Of a DNA stretch of 64,000 nt, positions 27,159 to 35,104 are shown one piece after another. A program made the position numbers and the translations under genes. Under the pieces are notes generated by a model. The model saw only the letters and a program-made list of their open reading frames with translations. It made no database searches and was not told where the DNA came from. How positions within the stretch are numbered: the first letter of the stretch is position 1; the number at the start of each line of letters is the position of its first letter. The DNA comes from Dyadobacter subterraneus (GTDB taxonomy: Bacteria > Bacteroidota > Bacteroidia > Cytophagales > Spirosomataceae): the NCBI RefSeq assembly GCF_015221875.1, contig NZ_JACYGY010000001.1, positions 1,674,001 to 1,738,000 of the forward strand, given 5' to 3'.

Positions 27159-29561
27159 ATGAAAAAACGATATACGCTTTGCTTATTTTTCTTTTTGTGC
27201 TTTCTGGAAGGGATGGCACAGCCGCCCGTTGAGACGAAAAATTCGGGTTTGATCTTTGGTTTTGCGGTCGATTCTCTGACCAAAATGCCATTGCCTTTTG
27301 TGACGGTTAGCATAAAAGATCAGTCATCAAAAATCCTCTCTAATTCCTTAACAGATGATAAAGGATATTTTGAACTGGCCAATTCTGTTCAAGGAGACGT
27401 CGTAATTCAGCTCAGTTTTGTTGGGTACAAAACTTATTCCAAATCTTTAAGATCAACTGTTTCCGGCAAATCCATTGATCTGGGTAAAATCAGGCTTCAA
27501 CAGGACCTCATTCAGTTAAAAGAAGTTTCTGTTACAGGACAAAAGGCAGCAGTTAGCCTGGAACTTGACAAAAAGGTTTTTGAAGTTGGGAAAGATATTT
27601 TGTCACAGACCGGTTCAGTTACGGAACTGCTTAATGGTGTGCCTTCGGTCAGTGTCGGTCCTTCGGGAGCGGTGAGTCTGCGGGGCAACAGCAATGTTTT
27701 GATTTTGATCAATGGTCGCCGCAGCGGACTTACTCAGGCCAACGCCCTGGAACAGATTCCGGCAGATCAGATCGAGCGGGTTGAAGTGATCACAAATCCG
27801 TCTTCCCGTTATGATGCTTCGGGTTCAGCTGGAATTATCAATATTGTTTTAAAGAAAAATAAAAAGGCAGGTTTTAATGGTCAATTGCGATTGGTCGGCG
27901 GGATACCTAATGATAACAGAATCAGTCCCAGTCTTAATTTTAAATCTGATAAAGTAAATCTGTTTGCGACGCTGGGTATCCGTTTTTCAGATTATGTCGG
28001 CCTTTATAAAACCAGACAGGTTACGGAAGATAATGAAGTGAGTACTTTTTTAAATCAGCGTCAGAACGAAAAACGCCATGATGACGGCAGGCTTTTATAC
28101 GTCGGTGCCGATTATCTCTTAAATAAAAAGAATACTATCACGGCTGCATTTTTGAAAAATGCTACCAAAGATCATGATAAAACCTCGCTCTTATATGAGT
28201 ACGCCAATAATACAAAAACCGATAGCACGCTGCTGCGAAATGGTGAATCCTGGGAAAAGCGCGACTATAACCAGCTGGAATTTAATTACACAAAACTGTT
28301 CAGCCGCCCGGGAAAAAAATATACTGTGGATATGCAGTATGATTTCTGGAACAGCGATAAGGATTGGAATCTGACAACGAAAAAGTTGTTGCCGGCTGAG
28401 CAGCCGCTTGCCACCATTCGTACCAGCTCGATCGGTTCAAGTAAAGACTTTTTATTGCAAACAGATCTGATTCAGCCATTGGATAGTAATGCAGTTTTGG
28501 AATTTGGATTGAAAGTGGAGAAAAGAAATGTTACTTCATTATTCAAAGCGGAACAGCAAACAGATGACCGGTGGAGTATCATCGATAACATTGATAATCA
28601 GCTGAACTATGACGAATTGATTGGAAGTGGATATGTTCAGTTGAAAAGTAAAATTGGAAATCTGGCTTATCAGCTGGGTATGCGGACGGAATATACAATG
28701 ATTGAAATTGAAGACAGAGACCATATTTATGACCGGTCGAGAAATTATACACGGTTTTTCCCAACTGCGCATTTGACGTATCAGCTCTCCTCTGGTGCTA
28801 CTTTTCAGGGAAATTACAGCAAAAGAATAAACCGGCCATCACTTAGTCTTTTATATCCTTTCAATGAGCTGACGGATTTTAATTCCCGTTATGTTGGTAA
28901 TCCGCAGCTCAATCCATCTTATGCAGATGTATTCGAATTTGGCTTTTTAAAAAACGGCAATGTGCTTACTATAAACCCATCCGTTTATTATCAGAATAAT
29001 TCCGGCATTATTCTGGATTACACTTTCCGAAATCAACAGGGGATTTTTATTACATCTCCTGTTAATATCGATCGTGAAATTCGTAGTGGAATTGAGTTAT
29101 CAGTCCTATATAATCCGTTAAAATTTTTACAGCTTAATGCAGAATTGAATGCTTACAGATTTAAGCAAAAGGGCTTTTATGAGGAGCACAATTTTGATTA
29201 TTTGGGTGATGCGTTAACAAGTCGTCTCAGTGCCCAGCTTAAACTGGAACATCAGCTAAGTTTTCAATTTCGATACAATTTCACAGGTGCTCAAAGCAAC
29301 GCACAAAGACATACAGCGGCGATACATTATATTGATTTCGGGATAAGCAAAAACCTTTTAAAAAATGCGTCGACTGTTGTTTTTGATGTAACAAACCTTT
29401 TCAATCTGCGGGATTATAAAACGACTACAACAGGCAACAACTACTTGCAAACCCAGATAAACCGTCCAAATGCTGCCCGGTATAGATTAACCTTATTATT
29501 TAAACTGAATGGTAAAGGAAATCAGGCGGTGAGGCAGGCCAGGAGAGGAAATAGGGAATAG
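27159..29561 (+). CDS. TonB-dependent receptor, outer-membrane beta-barrel family
   Basis: 800 residues with a signal peptide (MKKRYTLCLFFFLCFLEGMAQ). A carboxypeptidase-regulatory-like domain follows (FAVDSLTKMPLPFVTVSIKD, SFVGYKTYSK). The plug has LLNGVPSVSVGPSGAVSLRG and NVLILINGRRSGL, then ASGSAGIINIVLKKNK. The long C-terminal barrel ends ARYRLTLLFKLNGKGNQA plus a basic tail (RQARRGNRE). The family differs from SusC: it is shorter, lacks the FVVDGVPI signature and has no SusD partner. It is divergent from the sensor kinase and may be its target. The substrate is unknown. A giant palindrome follows 12 bp after the stop. Confidence 0.93.
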   Translation: MKKRYTLCLFFFLCFLEGMAQPPVETKNSGLIFGFAVDSLTKMPLPFVTVSIKDQSSKILSNSLTDDKGYFELANSVQGDVVIQLSFVGYKTYSKSLRSTVSGKSIDLGKIRLQQDLIQLKEVSVTGQKAAVSLELDKKVFEVGKDILSQTGSVTELLNGVPSVSVGPSGAVSLRGNSNVLILINGRRSGLTQANALEQIPADQIERVEVITNPSSRYDASGSAGIINIVLKKNKKAGFNGQLRLVGGIPNDNRISPSLNFKSDKVNLFATLGIRFSDYVGLYKTRQVTEDNEVSTFLNQRQNEKRHDDGRLLYVGADYLLNKKNTITAAFLKNATKDHDKTSLLYEYANNTKTDSTLLRNGESWEKRDYNQLEFNYTKLFSRPGKKYTVDMQYDFWNSDKDWNLTTKKLLPAEQPLATIRTSSIGSSKDFLLQTDLIQPLDSNAVLEFGLKVEKRNVTSLFKAEQQTDDRWSIIDNIDNQLNYDELIGSGYVQLKSKIGNLAYQLGMRTEYTMIEIEDRDHIYDRSRNYTRFFPTAHLTYQLSSGATFQGNYSKRINRPSLSLLYPFNELTDFNSRYVGNPQLNPSYADVFEFGFLKNGNVLTINPSVYYQNNSGIILDYTFRNQQGIFITSPVNIDREIRSGIELSVLYNPLKFLQLNAELNAYRFKQKGFYEEHNFDYLGDALTSRLSAQLKLEHQLSFQFRYNFTGAQSNAQRHTAAIHYIDFGISKNLLKNASTVVFDVTNLFNLRDYKTTTTGNNYLQTQINRPNAARYRLTLLFKLNGKGNQAVRQARRGNRE

Positions 29562-29573
29562 AAAGTTTTTGCA

Positions 29574-29634
29574 TTGTTTATCAAAGATTAAGTTTTCGGC
29601 GATCATCGCCGAAAACTTAATCTTTGATAAACAA
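29574..29634. repeat. 61-bp perfect palindrome (30-bp arms, 1-nt centre)
   Basis: Arms are 29574-29603 and 29605-29634, with a single C at 29604 between them. The inner arm reads GATTAAGTTTTCGGCGAT. I checked every base pair, and the symmetry ends at 29573/29635. It lies 12 bp after the TonB receptor stop and 5 bp before a second palindrome. A terminator is the simplest reading, but 30-bp stems with almost no loop are unusual for terminators. Alternatives are a protein-binding operator or a remnant of an inverted insertion. Confidence 0.85.
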
Positions 29635-29639
29635 ATAAG

Positions 29640-29675
29640 GCAATAAATGTAAACAAATTTGTTTACATTTATTGC
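29640..29675. promoter_or_regulatory. 36-bp perfect palindrome, probable operator of the HTH/AbiEii pair
   Basis: GCAATAAATGTAAACAAA at 29640-29657 is followed directly by its exact complement at 29658-29675. The ATG of the HTH gene begins at 29676, so the palindrome abuts the start codon. Antitoxins of this kind usually repress their own operon by binding a palindrome at the promoter. The position would also block translation or initiation. The operator role is inference. Confidence 0.65.
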
Positions 29676-30161
29676 ATGGAAAAGCAGTTTGAAAAATATA
29701 AAGGGATTCATCCGGGGATTGTTCTTGATAGGGAATTGAAAAAGCGATCGCTTAAACAGCGGCCCTTTGCACTTTCAATAGCAGAACATCCTCAGACATT
29801 CAATGCTATTACTAAGGGCAGGCGAAATTTGAACACGGCGCTCGCTCTGAAAATTGAAAAGGAATTGCAGTTAGAAGAAGGAACATTGGTTTTTTTGCAG
29901 GCATATTACGATATAAAAGAAGAAAAGAATAAGCAGGAGAACTCAGCACCAGACTTATCTCTGCTAAGGCAATCCCTTTTCTGGGATACTGAGATTAACC
30001 GGATTGACTGGTTACGACAATATGTTGCCGTGATTGAGAGAGTATTTGAGCGTGGAAATAATAAAGAAAAAGAGGAGATAACCAATTTTTATGGTGTAGA
30101 GAAAGTTCAATCCGTACTGATGGCTAAGGATAAAAAGCTTCCTCTGATCAATCTGAAATAA
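29676..30161 (+). CDS. HTH protein with DUF6922-like C-terminus, probable antitoxin
   Basis: 161 residues, no signal peptide. Residues about 10-75 form an XRE/HigA-like helix-turn-helix (HPGIVLDRELKKRSLKQRPF, then FNAITKGRRNLNTALALKIE). After a charged linker (about 80-98), residues 100-145 read LRQSLFWDTEINRIDWLRQY followed by VAVIERVFERGN and ITNFYG. This resembles the DUF6922 pattern (FWD, a tryptophan, RV, G and YG spaced over about 45 residues) that I associate with AbiEii-type toxin genes in Bacteroidota. The stop at 30159-30161 is followed 6 bp later by the toxin-like gene. The ATG abuts a perfect 36-bp palindrome. An antitoxin role is likely but unproven. Confidence 0.85.
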   Translation: MEKQFEKYKGIHPGIVLDRELKKRSLKQRPFALSIAEHPQTFNAITKGRRNLNTALALKIEKELQLEEGTLVFLQAYYDIKEEKNKQENSAPDLSLLRQSLFWDTEINRIDWLRQYVAVIERVFERGNNKEKEEITNFYGVEKVQSVLMAKDKKLPLINLK

Positions 30162-30167
30162 TTGAAA

Positions 30168-30827
30168 ATGTCTAAATTATATTACAATACGGTTAGTGAA
30201 CTTTTGCAAGAAAGTCTCAACACGCTAATGTCAGCCCAGGAATTTGTTTCATTTAGATTAGTTGGAGGTACCGCATTGAGTTTGCAATTAGGTCATCGCA
30301 CGTCCATTGATATTGATCTGTTCTCTGATTCTTCCTATGGTAGTATTGATTTTGACAAGATAGAACATTTTCTAAAAAATACTTTTTCTTATTTGGACCA
30401 TTTTTCGGAATTCTTGCCGGGAATGGGAAAGTCGTACACAATTGGTACGAATAGAGATAATTTGATTAAGTTGGACATCTATTACACCGATAAATTTATA
30501 CATCCGGTTTTTGAAAAGGATACAATTCGAATGGCAACTGTTGACGAAATTGTTGCTATGAAAATCGATGTTGTACAGCGCGGTGGGCGGAAAAAGGATT
30601 TTTGGGATTTGCATGAACTGCTTTCCAACTATGATATAAAAACTATGTTGGAGCTTCACAAGCTGCGTTATGAGTTTAATCATGACCCGGATCTGATCAT
30701 TCATAATTTTATAGATTTTACCAAAGCAGATAATGATTTTGATCCAATTTGTTTAAGAGGGAAGTATTGGGAATTTATAAAGGAAGATATAGAGGAGGCC
30801 GTTGCAAAGTTTGAGATTGGCATTTAA
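30168..30827 (+). CDS. AbiEii/AbiGii-type nucleotidyltransferase toxin
   Basis: 219 residues from the ATG at 30168 (an in-frame TTG at 30162 is less likely). The nucleotidyltransferase signature is at residues 32-52: VGGTALSLQLGH, then D48-I-D50 in SIDIDLFSD. A third acidic position lies in LIKLDIYYTD, and the conserved late motif is EIVAMKIDVVQRGGRKKDFW with DLHELL. Family members (AbiEii, MenA) add nucleotides to tRNA or other targets and block growth when not neutralised. The gene sits 6 bp downstream of the HTH/DUF6922-like gene, as toxin after antitoxin. The usual AbiEi winged-helix antitoxin is absent. All motif residues are present, so it is probably active. Confidence 0.9.
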   Translation: MSKLYYNTVSELLQESLNTLMSAQEFVSFRLVGGTALSLQLGHRTSIDIDLFSDSSYGSIDFDKIEHFLKNTFSYLDHFSEFLPGMGKSYTIGTNRDNLIKLDIYYTDKFIHPVFEKDTIRMATVDEIVAMKIDVVQRGGRKKDFWDLHELLSNYDIKTMLELHKLRYEFNHDPDLIIHNFIDFTKADNDFDPICLRGKYWEFIKEDIEEAVAKFEIGI

Positions 30828-30912
30828 CTGATAGGGGCTTCTCAACATTGGCTAAACTAATCTTGATTAATGGAATAGTATTTGTACCCTCTTTCAAAAA
30901 AACTAAAAACCA

Positions 30913-31320
30913 ATGAAAGAGAAAGACATAAAAACGACAGCGAGAATTATTCTTGGAGCGGGTTTGGTATTTGCGGGGATAAGCCATCTTACCTTTGCAA
31001 GAAAAGAATTCCAGGCGCAGGTGCCAGATGTGATTCCACTTAAAAAGGATGATACCGTTGTATATTCCGGCTTCGCAGAAGTTGCAATGGGAAGTGCATT
31101 GATTCTTGCAAACAAAAAAAACAAGGAAACGATTGGCAAAATTGCCGCTGCATTTTTTACCGCTGTTTTTCCGGGTAATATTTCACAACTTATAAATCAC
31201 AGAAGTGCATTTGGACTGGATACCGATGGAAAGCGCTTCGCACGTTTATTTTTTCAGCCCGTTCTGGTCTATTGGGCACTTAAAAGTACGGGTAAAAAGA
31301 GTAAGGAAATTACAAAATAG
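30913..31320 (+). CDS. DoxX-like small integral membrane protein
   Basis: 135 residues with four hydrophobic stretches (TARIILGAGLVFAGISHLTF, GFAEVAMGSALILA, IAAAFFTAVFPGNISQLINH, FQPVLVYWALKS) and a lysine-rich C-terminus. The pattern matches the DoxX family, whose members are poorly defined membrane proteins linked to quinone or thiosulfate redox chemistry in some species. It is separated from the AbiEii gene by 85 bp and ends before a strong bidirectional terminator, so it is probably monocistronic. Confidence 0.85.
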   Translation: MKEKDIKTTARIILGAGLVFAGISHLTFARKEFQAQVPDVIPLKKDDTVVYSGFAEVAMGSALILANKKNKETIGKIAAAFFTAVFPGNISQLINHRSAFGLDTDGKRFARLFFQPVLVYWALKSTGKKSKEITK

Positions 31321-31342
31321 GATATAGGCAGGAGTGGGGAAG

Positions 31343-31392
31343 AACACTCTCAGACATCTTTCAATGTACTAACAAAGATGTCTGAGAGTGTT
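31343..31392. terminator. Bidirectional terminator with 19-bp perfect stem
   Basis: AACACTCTCAGACATCTTT (31343-31361) pairs exactly with 31374-31392 around a 12-nt loop. It lies between the convergent DoxX-like gene (stop 31320) and the minus-strand gene ending at 31427. Confidence 0.8.
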
Positions 31393-31426
31393 GTATAAGT
31401 TTAATTTTCAGATTTTTTTGCCAGAT

Positions 31427-32689
31427 TTATTTGATTTTCAGCTCTTTCCTTACCTTTTCAAAGTTAATATTTTTGATTCCTGATCTTTCAAATTCTTTTA
31501 AATCCTGAGCCAGACTTTCCTTGAATCTACGTTTATCAGGCATTTTTTTGTTTTTATGCGCCTGGTAAATTTCCATAGCCAGATCGTATTGACCGGTCAA
31601 AAGATAATAATTTCCAAGATTTTCGAGCAAATACAAATCCTGTGAATCTTTGCCTAGCCCCAGTGTTATATTTTTCTTTGCTTCTTCATTTTGCTGCTGG
31701 CAAAGCAGGTTAAAAGCCAATCCATTGTAAACCTGAGGGGTTGTTACACCAAGTGAGATCAATTCGTTGTAGGATACATTAAGTCCGGGCAAATCCTTGG
31801 TAAGCTTTTGTCCCTTGATTAACTGAAATATTTCGTTTACACGTTCTTCTTTATCGAGCAAACCTTCTGAACCCATTTTCAGGGTGCAGTTTTTTATGTT
31901 GTCCCGAATAATTTTGTCTTTTTCCGTATTGGAAAGATTAACAAATGCAGAGGGCAGATAACTCGTTTGAATCTGATTTTTTGCACAATCACAAATTTTT
32001 TCGCTGGCTGCATCTTTGATACTGAACTTTGATAAACAATCATTATAAAGAGTTTCTGTGCTCTTTGAAGTCCAGATTTCTCTGTATTCTTTGCTAGAAA
32101 CAATGGCGACGACGTCAAGTGAAACGGCAACACCTTCGGTTACACTCGGATTTCTCAGGCAAAGTGAAAGATCTTTCCTAATAATAGGTATTTGAAAAAT
32201 GCCATTACGACTATTTTGAGCAGTTCCTTCTTTGTAAAAAGCTGGAACGTTATAACTATACATGCCGACCAGATCCGTTTTCTCAAATTGTTTTAGTCCG
32301 TTCGCATCCGTCAGGTAAATATCGACCGATCCGCTTCCTGAGGGTTTTATCAGCTGTGCCACAACATTGGTTACCAAACCGGCCCCGATGAGATTTAACG
32401 CGCCATCCGTAATGAGCCGTGCAATCTGCATTTCCAAACCCGAACTTTGCACGCGCTGATTTGCATTGCTGGTGGCAACAGTTGCAAAGGAATAGTACCA
32501 GGCAACGGTATTAGGCGGAAGCTGGATAGGTATCACCAATCGGTTTTTTCCGCCAAGTCTTGCTTTGCTGTTTAAATAAATGGTTTGTCCTTTGATCAGG
32601 CTTTTTTCTTTTAAAATCGTCGTGGTCGACTGCGCCTGTAAAAGATGGGAGTTAATAAGTAAAAGAAAAAAAAGTAATATTTTATTCAT
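31427..32689 (-). CDS. Secreted protein with TPR-like C-terminus, function unknown
   Basis: 420 residues from the ATG at 32689 (MNKILLFFLLLINSHLLQAQ, a signal peptide). The frame is open to 32734 without signal character. Residues about 20-215 look beta-rich (NRLVIPIQLPPNTVAWYYSF, VDIYLTDANGLKQFEKTDLV). Two cysteine motifs around 240-275 (LYNDCLSKF, KICDCAKNQI) may form disulfides. The C-terminal third has TPR-like helices (LLENLGNYYLLTGQYDLAME). I do not recognise a family. It stands alone on the minus strand upstream of a bidirectional terminator. Confidence 0.8.
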   Translation of the reverse strand: MNKILLFFLLLINSHLLQAQSTTTILKEKSLIKGQTIYLNSKARLGGKNRLVIPIQLPPNTVAWYYSFATVATSNANQRVQSSGLEMQIARLITDGALNLIGAGLVTNVVAQLIKPSGSGSVDIYLTDANGLKQFEKTDLVGMYSYNVPAFYKEGTAQNSRNGIFQIPIIRKDLSLCLRNPSVTEGVAVSLDVVAIVSSKEYREIWTSKSTETLYNDCLSKFSIKDAASEKICDCAKNQIQTSYLPSAFVNLSNTEKDKIIRDNIKNCTLKMGSEGLLDKEERVNEIFQLIKGQKLTKDLPGLNVSYNELISLGVTTPQVYNGLAFNLLCQQQNEEAKKNITLGLGKDSQDLYLLENLGNYYLLTGQYDLAMEIYQAHKNKKMPDKRRFKESLAQDLKEFERSGIKNINFEKVRKELKIK

Positions 32690-32828
32690 TTCGTGACATT
32701 GGATGGACTCACAAAGTGAATCAAAATTTTTCATTTTAAAAGAATATAACGCCTCGGAACAGAAATAAACCTGATTTAAATTCGCTCACAGGTCATGATA
32801 AGTCTCACAATTGATCAAAAAATGTTAT

Positions 32829-34004
32829 TCAATTATCAGGTAAATAATGATCCCACTGCTCGGTAACTGCTACCGAGCGGATTACCTCGCTAATAAAATC
32901 CGGATGATTTGAATTGGTTAATACAACGATGCCATAGCCTTTTTCTTTATGTGCAATCAGGTGACTTGAAAAACCTTCGTCCCATCCTCCGTGTTGAAAA
33001 TAAACATCGCCTCCTGTTTTAAGCATATCCAAACCTAGTCCATAAGTTCCTAAAACAGGCGTCAGCATTTGTTCGGCGGCACTTTTAGATAAAACCTTTG
33101 TGCTTGTTCCTTGCAGCGTAAGTTGAATATCAACTGCAAATTTGGCAAGATCTTCCGCTGTTGTCCACAATCCTGCTGCGGCCATTTCCGGATAGGTATG
33201 CCTTTTTCCTTTCGTCATTAAACCGTTGGGTAAATATCCTGTTGCCGCAAGTTTCAATTTCTCGGGAGAAAGTGGCTGGTCATATGTACTGTTTAACATA
33301 TTTAAAGGGTCGATAACCAGTTCTTTCATGATTGACGGAAAAGGTTTTTTTTCAATATCAATCAGCATTTGCTGCATAATCGTGTAACCTCCGCCGGAAT
33401 ACCGCCATTCTTTTCCCGGCTCCTTATCCACGCGGATAGCAGGACTGTTGGCCGGAGGCGTACCGTTCAGAACTTGCAGCAGCGTTGGTACGGGTAAGTC
33501 GGGACTATATCCCAGGAATCCATGCACCGTAATTCCGCCGGTATGGCTGAGTAAATGTTTCAGGGTTACTTTTTTTTCTTTTGTAAACTCATTATCAGGC
33601 AATTTCCAGGAAGTCAAATAATTATTTACATTCTTATCTAAATCAATTTTACCCTTCAATACTTCACGAAGTGCACCATAGGCGGCCACCGGTTTGCTGA
33701 TAGAACCAGCCTGAAAAAGTGTATGAACAGTTGCAGGCTCCTTACTCTCTTTATCAATGATGCCATAAGCCCGGGACCAGAAAATTTTATTATCCCGGAT
33801 CACTGCAATACTCACCGCCGGAACTCCATAAAACTTCATGCGTTCCTCTATTGTCCAAACCGAATCGCCTGGCTCATATCCCTTTTTGCATAGATTTTTT
33901 TCTGCCGACCGGACACTTTCAAAAAGATTTGGCAGTTTCTTTTTACCTTGGCAGGATGATAAAATCGCAAGTAAAACGATTGAAATCAGTATTCTTAATT
34001 TCAT
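32829..34004 (-). CDS. Serine hydrolase of the class C beta-lactamase family, lipoprotein
   Basis: 391 residues with a lipoprotein signal (MKLRILISIVLLAILSSC). The catalytic S101-I-S-K104 (SxxK) sits in FQAGSISKPVAAYG. The second motif is Y-S-G (WRYSGGGYTIMQQM) where penicillin-recognising enzymes carry YxN, and the third is HGG (FQHGGWDEGFSS) instead of KTG. This combination is typical of the broad esterase/peptidase group (EstB/LACTB-like) rather than of true AmpC, so drug hydrolysis is not implied. It probably acts on ester or peptide bonds at the cell surface. No operon partner. Confidence 0.92.
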   Translation of the reverse strand: MKLRILISIVLLAILSSCQGKKKLPNLFESVRSAEKNLCKKGYEPGDSVWTIEERMKFYGVPAVSIAVIRDNKIFWSRAYGIIDKESKEPATVHTLFQAGSISKPVAAYGALREVLKGKIDLDKNVNNYLTSWKLPDNEFTKEKKVTLKHLLSHTGGITVHGFLGYSPDLPVPTLLQVLNGTPPANSPAIRVDKEPGKEWRYSGGGYTIMQQMLIDIEKKPFPSIMKELVIDPLNMLNSTYDQPLSPEKLKLAATGYLPNGLMTKGKRHTYPEMAAAGLWTTAEDLAKFAVDIQLTLQGTSTKVLSKSAAEQMLTPVLGTYGLGLDMLKTGGDVYFQHGGWDEGFSSHLIAHKEKGYGIVVLTNSNHPDFISEVIRSVAVTEQWDHYLPDN

Positions 34005-34121
34005 ATAGAGGCTTGTTTGAGAGATGTAATTTAGCGATTAATTAAGCCAAATATAAATCGACCAACTAATTGATTTTTATTTATTTATCGCTTAACATAA
34101 TACTAAATTGTCGATCATAAA

Positions 34122-34129
34122 TAAGTTTG
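34122..34129 (+). promoter_or_regulatory. -7 element of the 180-residue lipoprotein gene
   Basis: TAAGTTTG is a perfect TAnnTTTG match 18 bp upstream of the ATG at 34147. A TTG at 34108 is too close (11-bp spacer), so no -33 partner is clear. Confidence 0.4.
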
Positions 34130-34146
34130 GCGCCGATACTGTTTTT

Positions 34147-34689
34147 ATGACTTGTAAACCTTATTTCCTCAAATTCCTGTTTTTGTTTTTTGTATTGTTA
34201 TTGAGTTGTAACAAAAGGCAAAAGGCTAATATAGAACTTGATTTTACACACGTTGACAACTTTGATGAAGCCTATTCGCTATCTTTTAATGTAACAGATA
34301 CTATCTCGCTCAGACAATACTGGAAGGCGAATGATGTTTCGGATAGTAGCAAAAACTACATTGCGATTATTGACGATTCACAGAGAAACAAACTGGAAAA
34401 ACTGGTAAAAAAAATTAACATTCAGGTGTTACATGAAGGTAATCCGGAATATGCTACCACAGACGGCATCTTTACAGGTCTCTATTTAAAAAATGACTTA
34501 CAAAACGCGACTATAATTCCTTATAACGGAAATGAGGCCAGGGAAATAAATGAATTGGTGGAATATATAATCAGCTTTAAAAAAACACTCAAACTTCAAG
34601 CAACAGATAATCAATTTAATTTCAAATCTGCACCAAAAATTCCGACTACTATACAAAAGCAAAGAACAAACCTTTATCTTCCTGAATAG
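34147..34689 (+). CDS. Hypothetical lipoprotein, about 180 residues
   Basis: Start chosen at the ATG at 34147 (MTCKPYFLKFLFLFFVLLLS followed by CNKRQK, a clean lipobox). The frame is open from a TTG at 34108, but this would put the -7 element inside the gene. The mature part alternates short strands and charged helices (FDEAYSLSFNVTDTISLRQY, then RNKLEKLVKKINIQVLHEG). No family recognised. It is divergent from the beta-lactamase-family gene and could share its control. Confidence 0.72.
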   Translation: MTCKPYFLKFLFLFFVLLLSCNKRQKANIELDFTHVDNFDEAYSLSFNVTDTISLRQYWKANDVSDSSKNYIAIIDDSQRNKLEKLVKKINIQVLHEGNPEYATTDGIFTGLYLKNDLQNATIIPYNGNEAREINELVEYIISFKKTLKLQATDNQFNFKSAPKIPTTIQKQRTNLYLPE

Positions 34690-34739
34690 TAATATCTTTG
34701 GACTTCAAGCTGGCAAAAAAAGAAGACTGTCGAGCTGAT

Positions 34740-34975
34740 TTACCTTTTTTCATCATTCCAGATCAGTTTTTGATTGGATGCTTTTTTTACAAAATCAAGG
34801 CATTTGCCATCGCCGCCTCCGGTAATTCCACCATCCGGGCTGCAAAGCAGGTTGTAATTTTCATCCAATAATTCACTAAATACATCACAACAGCTGGGAG
34901 GAATGAAATACAGAGTTGCCTTTATAGGTAAGGCTAAAAATCTTTGCAGGGGGGGCGTACGGGGTCCTTGCTTAT
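34740..34975 (-). pseudogene. Frameshifted DUF6970-like lipoprotein remnant
   Basis: On the minus strand, one frame reads AKIFSLTYKGNSV and then, in the next frame, YFIPPSCCDVFSELLDENYN, LLCSPDGGITGGGDGKCLDF and QKLIWNDEKR before the stop at 34740-34742. Together these reconstruct the hallmark of DUF6970-like small lipoproteins (PxxCCD, CxPDGGxTGxGDGxC, W.D.R). The shift is near 34910. An in-frame TAA lies upstream near 34975, and no signal peptide is found. A run of seven G (plus strand 34949-34955) lies in the same region. The gene is dead or a sequencing error would be needed. Confidence 0.65.
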
Positions 34976-35104
34976 CGAATTAATACTTTCAATAATGCAG
35001 GCCGGTGCTTCTATTGTTCAACCGGTTCTTTTTCATAACTGGTAAAGACACACATTACCAGAAAAATCAGACTGATTTATTTCATGGCAGAGCAATAAAG
35101 TTTG

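Noticed and set aside
32829..34004. True AmpC-type beta-lactamase
   Set aside because: The second and third motifs (YSG and HGG) differ from YxN and KTG; it fits the wider esterase/peptidase group.
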